64,000 nt of DNA from Amaurobius ferox (Eukaryota; Arthropoda; Arachnida; Araneae; Amaurobiidae): NCBI GenBank assembly GCA_951213105.1, contig OX578133.1, positions 144,019,051 through 144,083,050 of the forward strand, read 5' to 3'. Shown here piece after piece: positions 32,248 to 44,618 of this stretch (position 1 is the first letter of the stretch; every line of letters starts with the position of its first letter). The notes below the pieces were generated by a model. The model ran no database searches and was not told where the DNA came from. It saw only the letters and a list, made by a program, of their open reading frames with translations. Made by a program: the position numbers and the translations under genes.

Positions 32248-33330
32248 ATGGCATTCTTAGCGAAAGGAAAAGAAGCTGATCTGAAACAGCTAGCGACTGA
32301 GTTAGGAGAAAATGGAAATGGTGAAGTCATTGAACTTAGGGATATTATTGTAAAGAGCAAGGCGTACAAGGAGGATGAAGAACTTGTAAGAAATCTTTTT
32401 GAAAGTATTATTTCGGAAAGACTGGAAGACGAACAGAGGGTAAGAGAAAACGAACAAAGAGAAAGGGAACAACTAGAAAAGGAAAGAGTGGAAAAGCAAA
32501 ATAGAGAATTTGAGATAGAAAAGCTAAGGCTACAGTTGGCCAGTTAGAAAGAAACTTCATCAGCGGTTATTCAACAGGAAAATTCTCATATGAAAGTGCA
32601 CCTAAAGAAAATTTTGCCAAGTTTCTACCCTGAAATCGGTGATATGAGCTTGTTTTAAGTCTTATTGGAAAGACAAATGAAGATCCTAAAAATTCCGGAA
32701 GACCTGTGGGTGATTCATCTCATAGGAGTACTGCCCAACGATGTTTCAAAACTTATTGCTAGAGAACCCAAAGAAAAACTAGATTATTCTCACATCCGTG
32801 GCATGCTTTTACAACGATTTAAATTGACGGCAGAAATGTTTCGAAAGTTATTTCTCAACATAGAAAAAGCACTGATTGCACGTGGAAAGATTTCTATTTC
32901 GAAATCAGAAGTTTTTTGAAGGATGGATATCAGAATTGAATATTTCCACTTTTGAGCAGTTGCAGAATTTGATAATCTCTGATCAAATGAAAAAATGCTG
33001 CACTCCGGATTGCAAAGAACATTATTTGGATGAGTGGGAACAGATAATTTCTCCCTCAGATTTAGCTGATAAATTTAACGCATGCGAAAACGTAAGAAAT
33101 TTCTTGCCTAATGGACAGAGAAAGATAGCCAAATCAAAAGAAACGCACACAACCGGAAATTTTGATCCCGTTAAGAGAACTGTACTTTTCGACAGAGGAG
33201 AAAAATTCAAGTATATTCGAGAAGAAAGACCTTCGTTAAGATGTTATGGATTCGGAAGACCTGGATTCATTAAGCTAAATGTACTGATTGTTCCTCAATC
33301 AAAAAGGAAGTTTCCTCAAGTAGCATAGAA
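32248..33330 (+). pseudogene. gag: Gag of the old gypsy element, broken
   Basis: The first piece (32248-32547, 99 codons from ATG) is charged and coiled-coil-like (EDEQRVRENEQREREQLEKE). It ends at an in-frame TAG. Further pieces at 32665-32919 and 32876-33328 carry the capsid-like helices and a remnant Cys/Phe region in place of a clear zinc knuckle (RCYGFGRPGF). The frames are separated by stops and at least one frameshift. Confidence 0.78.
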
Positions 33331-33389
33331 GCATTTCCAGCATTCACTAAGGGTCCTCAAGTTACCCTGGTAGACATAACATTTTGTGG

Positions 33390-35515
33390 AAGAAGAGGTA
33401 AAGTGTGCGCTGATACAGGATCTTCACATTCCATTGCGGGAGAAAAGATGTTTAAAGTATTCAAACAGCATGGACTATCATTTCAAAAGACGAAGTTGAC
33501 AATAAATCTGGCAGATGGTCAGCAGTCTCTTGTTGATTGCTACACTACCCAAGTGATGAAAGAAATTGAAGGAAAGAAAGTGTTGACGGATTTCATCGTC
33601 CTTCCAAACGCTACTGGAAATCGAACTCTTCTTGGAACAGATTTTCTGAAATTTGCGGGTATTGTTCTTGACGTAAAGAACAAATGCTGGTATTTTTGCG
33701 GTAACCCAAATCACACGTATCCATTCGGAGAAGAATTGGGCACCCAACCCAATGTAGAATCCCACGAGGATAAACAAGTTCTGATTAACATTTGCCAGTT
33801 ACGAGAAAGTGAAGGAGAGAATCTGACAGCTACTCAGAAAAGTAAGCTTAACAGTCTACTAGAAAAATATGATAGTATCTTCCAACCAGGGGGAGGAGCC
33901 ACCTTGATCATCGAGCATCATATTACTACAAGTAACCACGCTCCCATTTCTGTACCTCCTTACAGAATGTCACCAGCTCGGAAGGATCTGCTCAAAAGAG
34001 AAATTGATGATCTTCTCGAAATTCTCTCTTATTGAAGAATGTGAATCGCCCTATGGAGCACCTGTAGTTTTGATCCAAAAACCAGATGGTAAAATTCGAA
34101 CGTGCGTAGACTATCGGAAACTTAATGAAGTGACTGTCTCTGACACTTACCCACTTCCAAGGATGGATGATTTAATGCAAGATGCTAAACATACCTCTTT
34201 TATGTCAACAATTTATCTGAAATCTGGTTACCACCAAGTAAATGTCAATCCAGCTGATCGAGATAAAATTGCATTTGTTTGCCCGTTTAGGACCTATAGA
34301 TTCCTAAAAATGCCTTTTGGTCTTCGAAATGCTCCTGCTACGTTTCAGCGACTAATGGACACATTTCGTAGAGGCTTGCCAGCTCTTGCCTATCTAGATG
34401 ACCTCATAGTCTTGTCACCATCTTTTGAACAACATCTTAAAGATCTTGAAATGGTTTTCGATAGACTAATCAAATACAAACTCGTGCAGACCGAGAGAAA
34501 TGTAACTTTTCTTGTTCTCGAGTTAAATATCTTGAACTCTGGATTACCTCTCGTGCAATAGAGGTGGACCCTGAAACGGTATCTTTCATCTTCGAAATTC
34601 CTTCTCCTAAAAATGTAAAGCAACTACTATCCTTTTTGCAGACATGTTCCTGGTATAGAAAGTTTATATCGAACTTTTCTGAGATTTCTCACCTCTGAGC
34701 AATCTAACAAGGAAGAAAACTCCCTGGAGTTGGTCTGAAACGGAACAGAGAGCTTTCGGCTCCCTAAAGCAGTGCTTGGTGTCCTTACCTATTCTGAAGC
34801 AAGCTGATTTCACTAAACCTTTTGTGATTAGAACAGATGCAAGTAGTTATGCTTTGGGAGCTGTCCTTCAAGGCCAAGGATCGGAAGAACATCCGTTTGA
34901 ATATGCAAGTAGACTATTTAGTTCTGCTGAGAAAAATTATTCCACCACGGAACGTGAAGCACTGGCTGTTATATGGACATTAAACAAGTTTCGAGGACAC
35001 ATAGAGGGATCTAGTGTTACAGTGGCATCCGACCACCAACATCTTAAATGGCTCATGAAACTAAGTCTCCATCCGGAAGATTAGCCCGGTGGGTATTGCA
35101 ATTGCATTCTTTCAATTTGAACATGGAATACATTCCTGAAAAGTGCAACGCTATTGCTGATATGTTGTCAAGACCTGCTTGTGAACCTGATACCCCTTCA
35201 TGCGAAGTCTGTACTGTATCTTTCGATGTTCCCTCCAGAACACCTAACAAGATACGTGAAGAGCAATTGAAAGATGAGGAAGTAGGAAAGATCATTCGCT
35301 GTTTTGAAAGCATGGATAAAGACGTTAACTATGCAAACTGGACAGAACGAGGCTACCTCATGAATCAGGGTGTCCTCTACCGTCATGCTTCAGATTCCGA
35401 AAGTGAAGAAGCTCAATTAGTAGTTCCAGCCCATGAAAGAAACTTGATTCTAAAAGAACATCATGATGTTCCGACTGCTGGCACTATGGTGCTGAAGGAA
35501 CTTTTTACCGCATAG
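33390..35515 (+). pseudogene. pol: Protease, reverse transcriptase and RNase H of the old gypsy element, broken
   Basis: Protease active site ADTGSS lies at about 33403 in the frame 33403-34035. A frameshift near 34020 moves reverse transcriptase into 34004-34561, which contains PFGLRNAPATFQRLMD and the YLDD box near 34391. A stop at 34559-34561 and a shift near 34690 precede RNase H (34776-35084: IRTDASSYALGAVLQG, then YSTTEREALAVIW). Another shift joins 35048-35515, with an integrase zinc-region start (HHDVPTAGTM). Catalytic residues survive but no continuous polyprotein does. Confidence 0.9.
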
Positions 35516-36225
35516 CGAAACGATATTATTGGACAGGGATGAGAAAATTCATCTGCGACTATGTGAAAAACTGCATAGATTGCAACAGATATAAATCTTC
35601 TAATCAGAAACCGACAGGATTGCTACAGACTCCAGTTCCTTCTCAACATTTTGAGATCCTCTCAATAGACCTTTTTGGACCCTTACCAGAGAATAAAGAT
35701 GGGAAAAAGTAGATTTTGCTAATAGAAGAAAGATATCGCTACTAAATGGGTGGAATTGTTCCCATTACCCAATGCCACTGCGAAAGAACGTGCAACGCTA
35801 CTAGAAGAAAAGTCTTGATGGGATATGGTATTCCTCGTCGGATTATCAGTGACAATAGAACTCAGTTCGTTTCAGGTGTGATGCAACAACTTTGTTGCCT
35901 GTTGAACATTAAACGGTCATTAATTCCTGTTTATCACCCACAAGCCAACCCAGTAAAGAGAAAGAACCGTGATCTAAAGCCAGGACTTGCAATTTTGGTT
36001 CAAGATAAACATGATTCTTGGTCTGAAAAGCTACCAGCAATCCGTTTTGCTTTAAATACCGCAAAGTGCCAGACCACTGGACAAACAGCAGCTTTCCTAA
36101 ATTTTGGCAGAGAATCTCGCATTACAGATGATGTGATCAATGATATTCGTAGTATAATTGAAAACGATAACTTCGTTCCGGAAATTACTCCTTATCTTAA
36201 AAAGTTCGCCAAATTTACCGTATAA
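35516..36225 (+). pseudogene. pol: Integrase of the old gypsy element, broken and missing its catalytic Glu
   Basis: After shifts near 35515 and 35715 the core is readable in 35746-36225. It includes IISDNRTQFVSG with the second catalytic Asp and the segment YHPQANPV. At the position where the DDE Glu is expected directly after that Val, the codon at 35956-35958 is AAG (Lys). The zinc region (…CIDCNRYK) is readable around 35575. Integration activity is therefore lost. Confidence 0.85.
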
Positions 36226-36633
36226 ATCAAAGAAGTTGTGGAGCAGCAGCAAGAGGAAACATTATGCTGATCAAAGGCGACGACCTGCTCAACAATTTAC
36301 GTCAGGAGATCGAGGGTAAGGAACTTTACACCCTGTTAGTAATGCAGTCAAAGGAAGAAGTTTAAAGCTTCTGTCGCAACGGGATAGACCGTACGTTATA
36401 CTTGCACAGCGATCCCCATCCCCATACGAAGTAGCTAGCTTGGAGAACCCTCAAGTACCAGTTGGAGTTTATTACTCATCTGTCTTGAAAGCCTATTCCT
36501 AAGAGGACAGTGTGCAACCCATGAATCCTCTGCGTAAGCGTGGCCACCCACGAAAAACTTAAAGTGCTGATTCCTCACCGAGACGGTTGCCTAGACGTCG
36601 GAACCAGAGGGGGAGGTCGTAAGAGACCTTCTG

Positions 36634-36948
36634 TTTTCCCAAAAGGACAGTAGATGGCAGCACTCAACCTGACTCGAGAACATCCGTTTTGTTGACAGAA
36701 AAAACATTCGAAGTAGAGTTCGAGATGGCGATAGGAAGCGCGTAGCCAACATGTTTGTAATATGCAGTTAATCCTAGTTATGATTTGTTGTTGTTGAGAC
36801 CCAGACCGTCCGACCTACCAGAAAGGTGTAAAGTAACTAGCTATGATTTGTAAAATATGTGTAAATTTTTATGTATTATTAAATGTTGTGAAGTCTTAAA
36901 CGACGAGTGAGTGTTTTCCCAACCTCATCACCAAAAGAAGTCTTATAA
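36634..36948 (+). repeat. 3' LTR of the old gypsy element
   Basis: It aligns with 31426-31679 except for substitutions and a 63-bp gain (49-bp SINE tail plus a 14-bp duplication). A purine-rich tract (agagggggaggtcg, near 36606-36620) precedes it. Confidence 0.85.
36788..36836 (-). mobile_element. SINE 3'-tail-only insertion, 49 bp, in the old 3' LTR
   Basis: It is flanked by ctagttatgatttg (36774-36787) and ctagctatgatttg (36837-36850), a 14-bp target duplication with one change. The 49 bases match the SINE 3' end (minus-strand tail tctgggtctcaacaacaa). They start inside the tail fold, so this is a 5'-truncated copy of the kind made by target-primed reverse transcription. Confidence 0.88.
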
Positions 36949-37262
36949 TACTACATCAATTATCATCTAAGCTTTATCCATAGTCAATCCCAAGGGATAG
37001 ATGCTGCTAGGGAAATGTTTTGAAAAAAGTGAGAAAAAATCCGAAGTAAAAATTCTTCTTGAATGACTCTACTTTCCATGACCATTGCTCTATTTAAAGC
37101 CAATCTTAGAAAATGGATGTTTCAAGGAAAAGGGAGAATTTTGAACTAGAAATGTAAAAAAACTAGATATTGAAATTTTTAGTAAACCTCCCTATATCCT
37201 CCAGAATTCAATGCTACATCCTTATCTAAGCTTTATCTATAATAGATCCTGAGAAGTTAATG
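36949..37262. repeat. ~165-bp tandem repeat, right part of the split array
   Basis: 'tcatctaagctttatccata' near 36965, a weaker copy near 37085 and 'cttatctaagctttatctat' near 37220 continue the array seen at 30985-31425. Confidence 0.65.
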
Positions 37263-40200
37263 CTTCAAAAAAAAAAAAAAAAAAAAAATTGTAAAAACAA
37301 TGGTATTGTAACATTTTTACAACCAACAACCATCCAGAAGAAACAGTAATTAGTGTTACAGTTGAATTACCTCCAATCAGTGGGCATATGCAGCATATAC
37401 ATAAAATAAATATGTCCAAAATATCTTGGGATTTTATCAGACGATCAACTTTCATTTGCTTCGTAACTTTTTAGATGGAAATAACACATGTACAGATACA
37501 TACTGTTTTTATTCATCAATCGTTTTGATTAACTGAAAAATCTCAAGATGCAAAGTTCTCTGCTTTAAAAAAAAAGTTTTTTAACAGTTAGCAGCAAAAG
37601 TTAGTATCCTCCAAATTCTCTAGTAAAATTATCCTAAGAGGATTTACTCTACATATTTTTGAAAACTTAACGGATTGAAATCATTTTTTATGTAATACAT
37701 TATATCAGTCTGTTACAAAATTATATCTCCAAAATTACATTGATTTTGTAGTTTTTCATTGAATTTCATCTTTTATATGATGAATTAGCTCTATTTGAAT
37801 ACCAGTTTGCCAAGTATCATGCTGCAAGTGAAAAAATAATGATGTTCAGAACAATTTATACCAGCATAGCAGGAGCAATATCATTTTATTTTATTTTGTA
37901 GCATTACATCTACTTACTTTACAGAGTACAGCATAATTTAATAGAACCTTCTCATTTATTGGATTCTTTAAGTGCTACCATTATTATTTGATTTTCACAA
38001 AAAATCAAGTTAGCACCAGTGAAACACCTAACCAATGTAGCTACCAAATTTCAATGAAATTTAGTGAATATATAAACTGCCTAGATACTTACTCCCACAT
38101 TAAAAAAATCTGCCAATGTAATGTTGATAAAATGAAGTTCATCGAAAACGTTTTTATTTCATAACTAATTTTGCTTCATAACTCATTCATTAAGTTCATA
38201 AAATATTTCTTCTAAAATGCATCAATTTTTATGTTCATGAAATAAAATGTTAAATGCGTATCTAGAATTATTAAGTGTTAAGGCTAAACAACACTGTTTG
38301 TATGTACAAAAGATCCCATATAATAAAAAAAAATTCTAATTGAGACTTCGAGAGAGGGGGTAACTTCTCAAAACTCCCCACTTTCCTTACTTGGATACAC
38401 CTTGGTAAAATGTAATATTTAATAGAGAATGTGTGAATTTCCTCTTTCAATGAGCACAGTTCCTACTAATTACCAAATTCAACATAAAATCATACAATAT
38501 AAAGTGAAAGTTTAAAAATGCATTATAAACACTAAAGCATTCATATTCTTTTAATAATGCAATATTTTGCCTGAAGTTTTGTACATATTTAACTATAGTT
38601 ATTTTAAAAGTATAAATTTACAAAGCAACATAGAAATGTGATAAAATAAATTTAATTTATTCTAAGATTAACTTTGTTTAAAGACTAAGATATCTGAAAA
38701 TAATATTTGAAAAATATAAGAAAATTATTTTGAACATACCTTAAATCTTAAATGGCAGCATTGGGATCAACACTGCCTCTTTAATCTATTATTTCAGATA
38801 ATCATTTTTATAAGATTTAGTCACCTGCCTGTTAGAAGATGCACTATCACTGATAACACATATGAAATTATTATATTATTGCATTAGAAATTAAAATAAA
38901 CTTGCTTTTTGCATTTTTTTAAAAGAAATATTGGTTATTACATCCCTGAAATCAATGTGGGAAGCAAGTTCATGCCTTTGAGGAGCAATTTAATCTGATA
39001 GTAGCTTTGTGGTTCATTCCAAGACTGTAGAAAGAAACTACAATTTTCTTTTCTACAGCCCTGCATTCAGATGGACACCCCATTATGTTAATTGGTTTAC
39101 GAGGATCGCCCCTTTATAATTTCACAAAAGAAACCTGTAGACAAAGATTGTCTCAGTCAAAGGGCTAGTATCAAGTCATAGTAAAAGAGCTTAGATTGCT
39201 TCTCGAAGGTCTCTGTAATCAATTGGATGTGATTGATATGAGCTGTAAATTTGAATGAATGAGCGAGAGCAAACTTACCCACTAGGGTTATAAAAGTGTC
39301 TATATTATCAGTGCAATTCTAAACAATTGTTGCCTACTTTCCCTGCAATGATCGGCTCTTTTTATTGCCTTGTTGACATCGCCTTTCTTAACAAATAATG
39401 GACAGATTTTGCTGCCAAAAACATTGTGAAGCTATCACTACCCAGAGGACTTGTATTAGAGACCTTCTTTGAGTTTTTTTTACTATTTCGGAAATATGAC
39501 AATATTCAAGTAATTTAGGGCAAAAAATTATAAATTCATACACAAGATGTTCTATAAATATTTTATCCTCAGCAATCTTCATGGGCCCCAGTATTGTGGT
39601 ACCAACTGACCCCCCCCCCCCCCCTCTTTGTGGGAGATCTGACTACCACATAGGATACTGAGATTTAACCATTTACTTGGCATGGCATGCCAAGCTGTCA
39701 TTTAGCATTCAGCTCTAGGCTTGTTAATATTAATGAAGGAATTCCAAAAATATCTGGTTATGGCATTTTAGTTGAGCAGTGTTTTACATTCTGTTCTAGT
39801 AATTTATTATTTGTGCACAAAGTCTCATTTTGCATTGACATAATTTGAAAAATAAAGCTAAATTACAACAGTGTATCTAAAAACATATGTAATATATTCT
39901 TGATAGATATGCATGGAAATTATACAGACTGCCTAGGGCTGCAGAAAATAATATTTTATAGAGGATTATAATACCTGTAAGTTGATAATGTGAATTTTAT
40001 TCTGAAGACACTATGTTTCAGTTACATGTTGTATCATGAAAAATTTGGTATACACACTATTAATAAAAATTATATATTTATAATTTTAATATACGTAGCC
40101 TTTAAGTCAGCAATGTGAATTTAATTCTGGAAACACTGCATGATGCAGCTATAAGTTCCATCCTGAAGAATTTAGTATATATACAAACAGTATACAAACT

Positions 40201-40889
40201 GCAGTCATGCTTTGATTCAGCAATATTTTTTTTTCTAGTCCTGGCTAGAATGCATAGATTTTAATATGAAATAACTTTTTCCTTTAATGAATGGTTTCAT
40301 AATTTAACACATTTTAAGATTTCTGGTTTTGTTTGGAAAGTTATGACACTATGCCAGGTGGCCACCAGAATGAACGTTTCTTCTTAACCATCCATCACCT
40401 CCATTGTTTTCTACTTGAAATGCCTACAGCTACATTTCTGGAATTCCAACAATGGTGAAGCAAGTGTTGGAATAAAGAAGCATATATGGACTAACTATGA
40501 TTTCGAAAAGGGTTACCAGAAGTGTCCATTTCAGTCTAGTTCTTTACTTGTTTGGTTCGTAATATGGATTTGTGAGGGATAATGGTTTTTTAACTCTGAA
40601 ACAAGTAAACAAAAATAGACTCTGTCTGTGGGAATATGACCATTGGGAAACCTACGACTTGGAAGATAATAAATGGTCTGGTTTAGCGAAAATCTTTTCC
40701 ATTCCAGATGTTAATATATACTATGTGAATAGCTAAATATTGATTGTTTAAGTACTATAAAATAGAAATGAGAGTGTTTTTGCAAATGAGGTATAGGCTT
40801 CTAGTGCCTTTTTCATCTTTCAAAATATGACTGGCTCATTTAAAACAATGAGCATTCTCAAATAGAAAATCAGCTCTACTTAAATCTGT
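37263..40889. other. AT-rich intergenic stretch, no gene seen
   Basis: It holds an A21 tract (37267-37287) and a C16 tract (39610-39625). Open frames are short and of low complexity. I could not recognise any exon or RNA gene. Confidence 0.45.
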
Positions 40890-41560
40890 GAATGACATCA
40901 TTAAAATTTGGAAATTCGGAGGTGGGGAAGACTGACGTAATGAACTCTTCCACTTTGAAATGAAAATAATTCTATACCAAAAGCAATACAAATAAAAAAA
41001 TTTGGCAGTACATTCCAGGATAAACAAATAATGTCATTGAAATGTGGAAGTAGGGGACTGACGAAATGGACCCTCCTACTTTGAAATAAGAATAACTCTG
41101 TACCAATAGTACAAATGAAAATTATTACAAATTAAGTACAAATGAGTGGCATCAGCAAAATTTTAAAATTCGGAGGTAGAGTCTAACATTTCTCCAGCCC
41201 CATCTCCCATTCCTGTCAGAATTTTTAAATTTTGCTGATGTCCTTCATTTGCACTTAGTTTGTATGAGAATGTGCCTCAAAAATTTCACCCCTCCTCCAT
41301 CCACTTTGATAAGAGAATAACTCTACTGGAAATGGTACATATGAACATTTTTGCAATACAATTCTGTACAAATGAATGGAGCCAGTAAAATTAAAAAAAA
41401 ATTCTTAGGTAGGGGGTGCCATTTTTTTAATCCTGCACTTTGAAACAGAAATAACTCTGTACTGGAAGAAGTAGAAACAAAAAAATTTTGTGGTATATAC
41501 TGGTACAACAAAGTACAAATTAATTACATCATTGAAATTTGGAGGTGTCTAAAATAGTAA
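40890..41560. repeat. ~135-170-bp diverged tandem repeat, about five units
   Basis: 'atcattgaaattt(g)ga(g)gt' segments, 'ctttgaaat(a/g)a.aataactct', 'taccaa...gtacaaat' and 'aaaattttggcagtaca'-like text recur near 40895, 41030, 41155, 41300 and 41450. The decay is substantial. Confidence 0.65.
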
Positions 41561-42228
41561 AATCCGAGTCCAGCTTGCTGCTAATAAGAAGCGACTACTT
41601 CGATTATTGCACTCTACAGAAAAGAAATGGTGAGTCTGTTTCACCATCTCTCAGAATTTATATAAACATGTAATATGGAAAAATAATCTTATTTATTCAA
41701 ACAAAATTAAATTAATAAATATTCAATCGATAAGTGTTTTTCTCTTAAGGTGAGGGAAAAATTAATTTTTAGCATAGGTTTTGCAAAAAACAGCTGTTTT
41801 GTAGCAGCCAGATGAATGGGGTCTACATTGTAGCAGTTTGGCACAATTGATACAGGTGTAACATAGATGAAAAAATGCAAGAAATTTTCTGTCACAAAAA
41901 AGATGAAGATTTTAACATGTTTATAAAAATACTAGTTTCATAGTTTCTTTAACATTAAATCTAGGGATATCAGCATCTTCATTAGTCGTGATTATTAAAG
42001 ATCATGAAGATTCAAAAGTGTGCTGCTAATTGTGGTAAATTTTCTATGTGGAAATCAGTGAAAACCTCACCACTGAGTGAACTCAAAATGGATTGTTACA
42101 TGGTTTCGGCAGACAAGAGTGGTGTGCAACTTGCTTATGTTTGCTCAAAGAAAAAGCAGTTCACCTTGCTCTAAGTTGAAAATTTCACTACATGAAATGA
42201 GTGAATTGACCGATTGAAACAAGTATAT

Positions 42229-42251
42229 CAATATATATATATATATATATA
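42229..42251. repeat. (AT)n microsatellite
   Basis: About eleven AT dinucleotides in a row. Confidence 0.95.
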
Positions 42252-42269
42252 ATATAACTATTTATATAA

Positions 42270-43130
42270 AATAGGAGCATCAATCTACAAACAACCAGAG
42301 TGGAAAGAAGAAAAATTGCTGTCTATTATAAAGGGCTATGCACAATATGCTGTTATCAATGCAATCAAGACTGGACAAAATGCATTAAAATACAATTTTG
42401 TTCTTTTGTAAAGAGTCTTGCCATTGTGTCAAAAGATCTAAGGAAAGGATGAGTCCTCCTTTCAGCTAATGGAAATAGACTTGAAGAATTCCAGCCAATC
42501 ATTGGAAAATCTGCCATACCATGTTTTTAGAAAAACATAAAATTGTTTCTAACTGACTGTGAAGCAAACTAAAAGCGATGGATGAATTCTACACTTTTAG
42601 GAAGTATGCAGTCCTTAGATGCTGAAATGAAACAAAACTAAAAAATTTTGCCACTTCTTGATCAATGTCCTGCACATCCTGAGTTGGATTATTTGTACAA
42701 TATAAAAATTGTTTTCTTTTTTGTTGACAGTACTAACAAAATACAGCTGTTGGATCTTTATATCATTAGATCTTTCAAGACTCACTATATAAAGCTCCTG
42801 TCCTGATGCAAAATATTCTTGACACAATAGAATATGATAGTGGGTAATCACAGTAAAATTAGAATAGTAAATGTGTTGGGTGCTATGCAGCTTATGCATT
42901 GGAGTTGGACTTCAGTGTTATCAAAAACAAGTAGAAAATGCTTCAATAAAGCTGATATTCTTTCATTTTCCAAGGTGATGAAACCAAAGATATGCAAGAC
43001 ACCACCAATAATTTGAAAGAAGCCAAAGATATACAAAACACCACCAACTACCTGGAGAAAACCAAAGATATAAAAGATACCACCAACCATCAGCAGGAAA
43101 CTGAGCTATCAGTATTGGAATAAATTGCAC
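42270..43130 (+). pseudogene. Decayed pogo/Tigger-type (CENP-B-like) transposase
   Basis: Across all three plus frames, blocks typical of Tigger transposases appear in order. They are a LLSANGNRLEEFQPIIGKSA-like segment (about 42455-42520), LPLLDQCPAHPELDYLYNIK (about 42640-42700, with the catalytic Asp), a degraded 'MDQG'-equivalent near 42755, and INVLDAMQL-like text followed by a SW..V and CFNKA segment (about 42860-42950). Stops and frameshifts separate all blocks. The N-terminal DNA-binding half is too decayed to place. Confidence 0.72.
42984..43100 (+). repeat. 39-bp tandem repeat, three units
   Basis: ccaaagatat recurs at 42984, 43023 and 43062, each followed by '(g/a)caa(g/a)acaccaccaa'. 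In one frame each unit gives a 13-residue KDxxxTTNxxx motif at the C-terminal end of the Tigger-like remnant. Confidence 0.85.
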
Positions 43131-43773
43131 CTAAAGATCTTGATTTGCCAGACTATGTGAATTCTGATGAAATGCACCTATTTGTGAAAAACAAAATATC
43201 AACAAAATTTTTGGTGATCAAAACAAGGATAAGTCTGGATTCAGAGACTGGCAAAATTCATCAACCAATTAAATAAGTTAATTTAAATAGGCGAATTATG
43301 TGTTGAAAATTTGAAACAATATTTAATGTGATTTAATATTAATGCTATTTTTAATGTGTCTCAAAAAATGTAAATGTTATGTAGCATGCGATTCAAGGAG
43401 AAATCTAAGCAGAGTTTAATTAAAAGTTTCTTTTGAGAATGAAAAATTTGTAATGTGTGCTTAATGTAAGAATTCACCACTGGAAAATAAGGAAAAATGT
43501 AGAAAAAATCCCAAAAGTTGTTATATGCTATACTATCATCTAAAAAGGATTGGTTTCTTTTCAGAGTTGAAGAAGCCTTAATTTAATGAATATTTTTTGT
43601 TAGTCCCTGGTATTCTTTAAATCCAGGTTATTATTGTATTAATAAAAATCCTATATCTATCATTTTAGTACATGTAGCAATATAGTTTATATTGAGATAC
43701 TTTTACAAGCAAACTTCAGAAGTAGAGGCAGGAATACCATGATAAAAAAACTAACATATTTCCACTAAATATC

Positions 43774-43779
43774 TTTATT
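43774..43779 (-). terminator. Polyadenylation signal of the 3-beta-HSD-like gene
   Basis: tttatt on the + strand reads AATAAA on the minus strand, about 285 bases after the stop codon at 44064-44062. It implies a 3' UTR of about 300 bases ending near 43755. Confidence 0.55.
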
Positions 43780-44061
43780 ATAGAAAAGTACAAAAAATAA
43801 AGAAACAGCAATATCAACATGAAAGTAAGGCAGCTGCATAATTCATTATAAATCCAACAAAGAAATTTGGCAATTGCAAATAACTTTAAGGAGTATAAAA
43901 AACAATCTTGGACCGTGCTTAATTAGAATAAATCATCAGCCTATGCTTTAATTTCAAACATTAAACATTTCATTACAAATGAATAGCAATATGAAAGGAA
44001 TATTTTGAATGGAAATGGTGGACAGGAACATGGCATAATACAAGTCCTTGAATGCTTTATC

Positions 44062-44618
44062 TTACTTGAACTTAGCATAATACGGCAAAGAACGCTCCTT
44101 TGCCTCTTCTGGAGTATAAATTGGCTGGTAATCTAGACGAAGTGTGGCTTTGCTGCGGTTATAGAAGAAAGTAGAACACATATAATTCAACTCATTAACA
44201 GATGGAATATCAATTTCCAGTGGAATAACGATATTGATTATTTTAATCACCAGACACACTATTGAGAGGAAAAACCATGCAAGCCAATAAGGACATATAT
44301 AGGCACTAACTCTGTATCCTTGAGCTTCAATGTAAGGTTGAACATGTTCGTGGATATCAATAATAGGTGTATCATCAGTAATAAAGAATGCTTCACCCGA
44401 AATTGTTTCATCAACAGCAAGTTTTTCTTTTGCCTTAATAAAGGCCCATGCAACATTTCCAACATAACTGATTTGTAGGCGCTCATCAAGACTTCTTATC
44501 CTGTAATAATAGCCATTGGTCTTCTGCGTATATCTCAAAAATCGACCAAAAAAGTGGACATCATTCTCTCCATAAAATGGAGTTGGACGCAGAGACACAG
44601 TTCTTAGCATAGTTTTCC
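44062..44618 (-). CDS. 3-beta-hydroxysteroid dehydrogenase/isomerase-family protein, last exon
   Basis: C-terminal exon of a short-chain-dehydrogenase-related enzyme (3Beta_HSD family), an NAD(P)-dependent membrane protein acting on sterol or steroid 3-hydroxyl groups. An acceptor (ttgttttgcag, AG at 44620-44619) opens the exon at 44618. The stop TAA is at 44064-44062. Visible are LRTVSLRPTPFYGEND (the conserved LRP..YG block after the catalytic YxxxK), a YVGNVAWAFIKAKEKL segment, a hydrophobic stretch WLAWFFLSIVCLVIKIINIV that should span a membrane, and a C-terminal TPEEAKERSL segment conserved in the family. It joins the exon at 54145-53930 in phase 1 across a 9311-bp intron. Substrate cannot be told from this fragment. 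Confidence 0.93.

Larger units (their letters stand above)
31426..36948 (+). mobile_element. Degenerate Ty3/gypsy LTR retrotransposon
   Basis: LTR copies at 31426-31679 and 36634-36948 bracket broken gag, protease, reverse transcriptase, RNase H and integrase in Ty3/gypsy order. The LTRs differ at many sites and the 3' LTR carries a 63-bp SINE-tail insertion with its duplication. Many stops and frameshifts make the element inactive. A clear target duplication is not visible. It was much older than the 10770-18995 element when sequenced. Confidence 0.92.
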
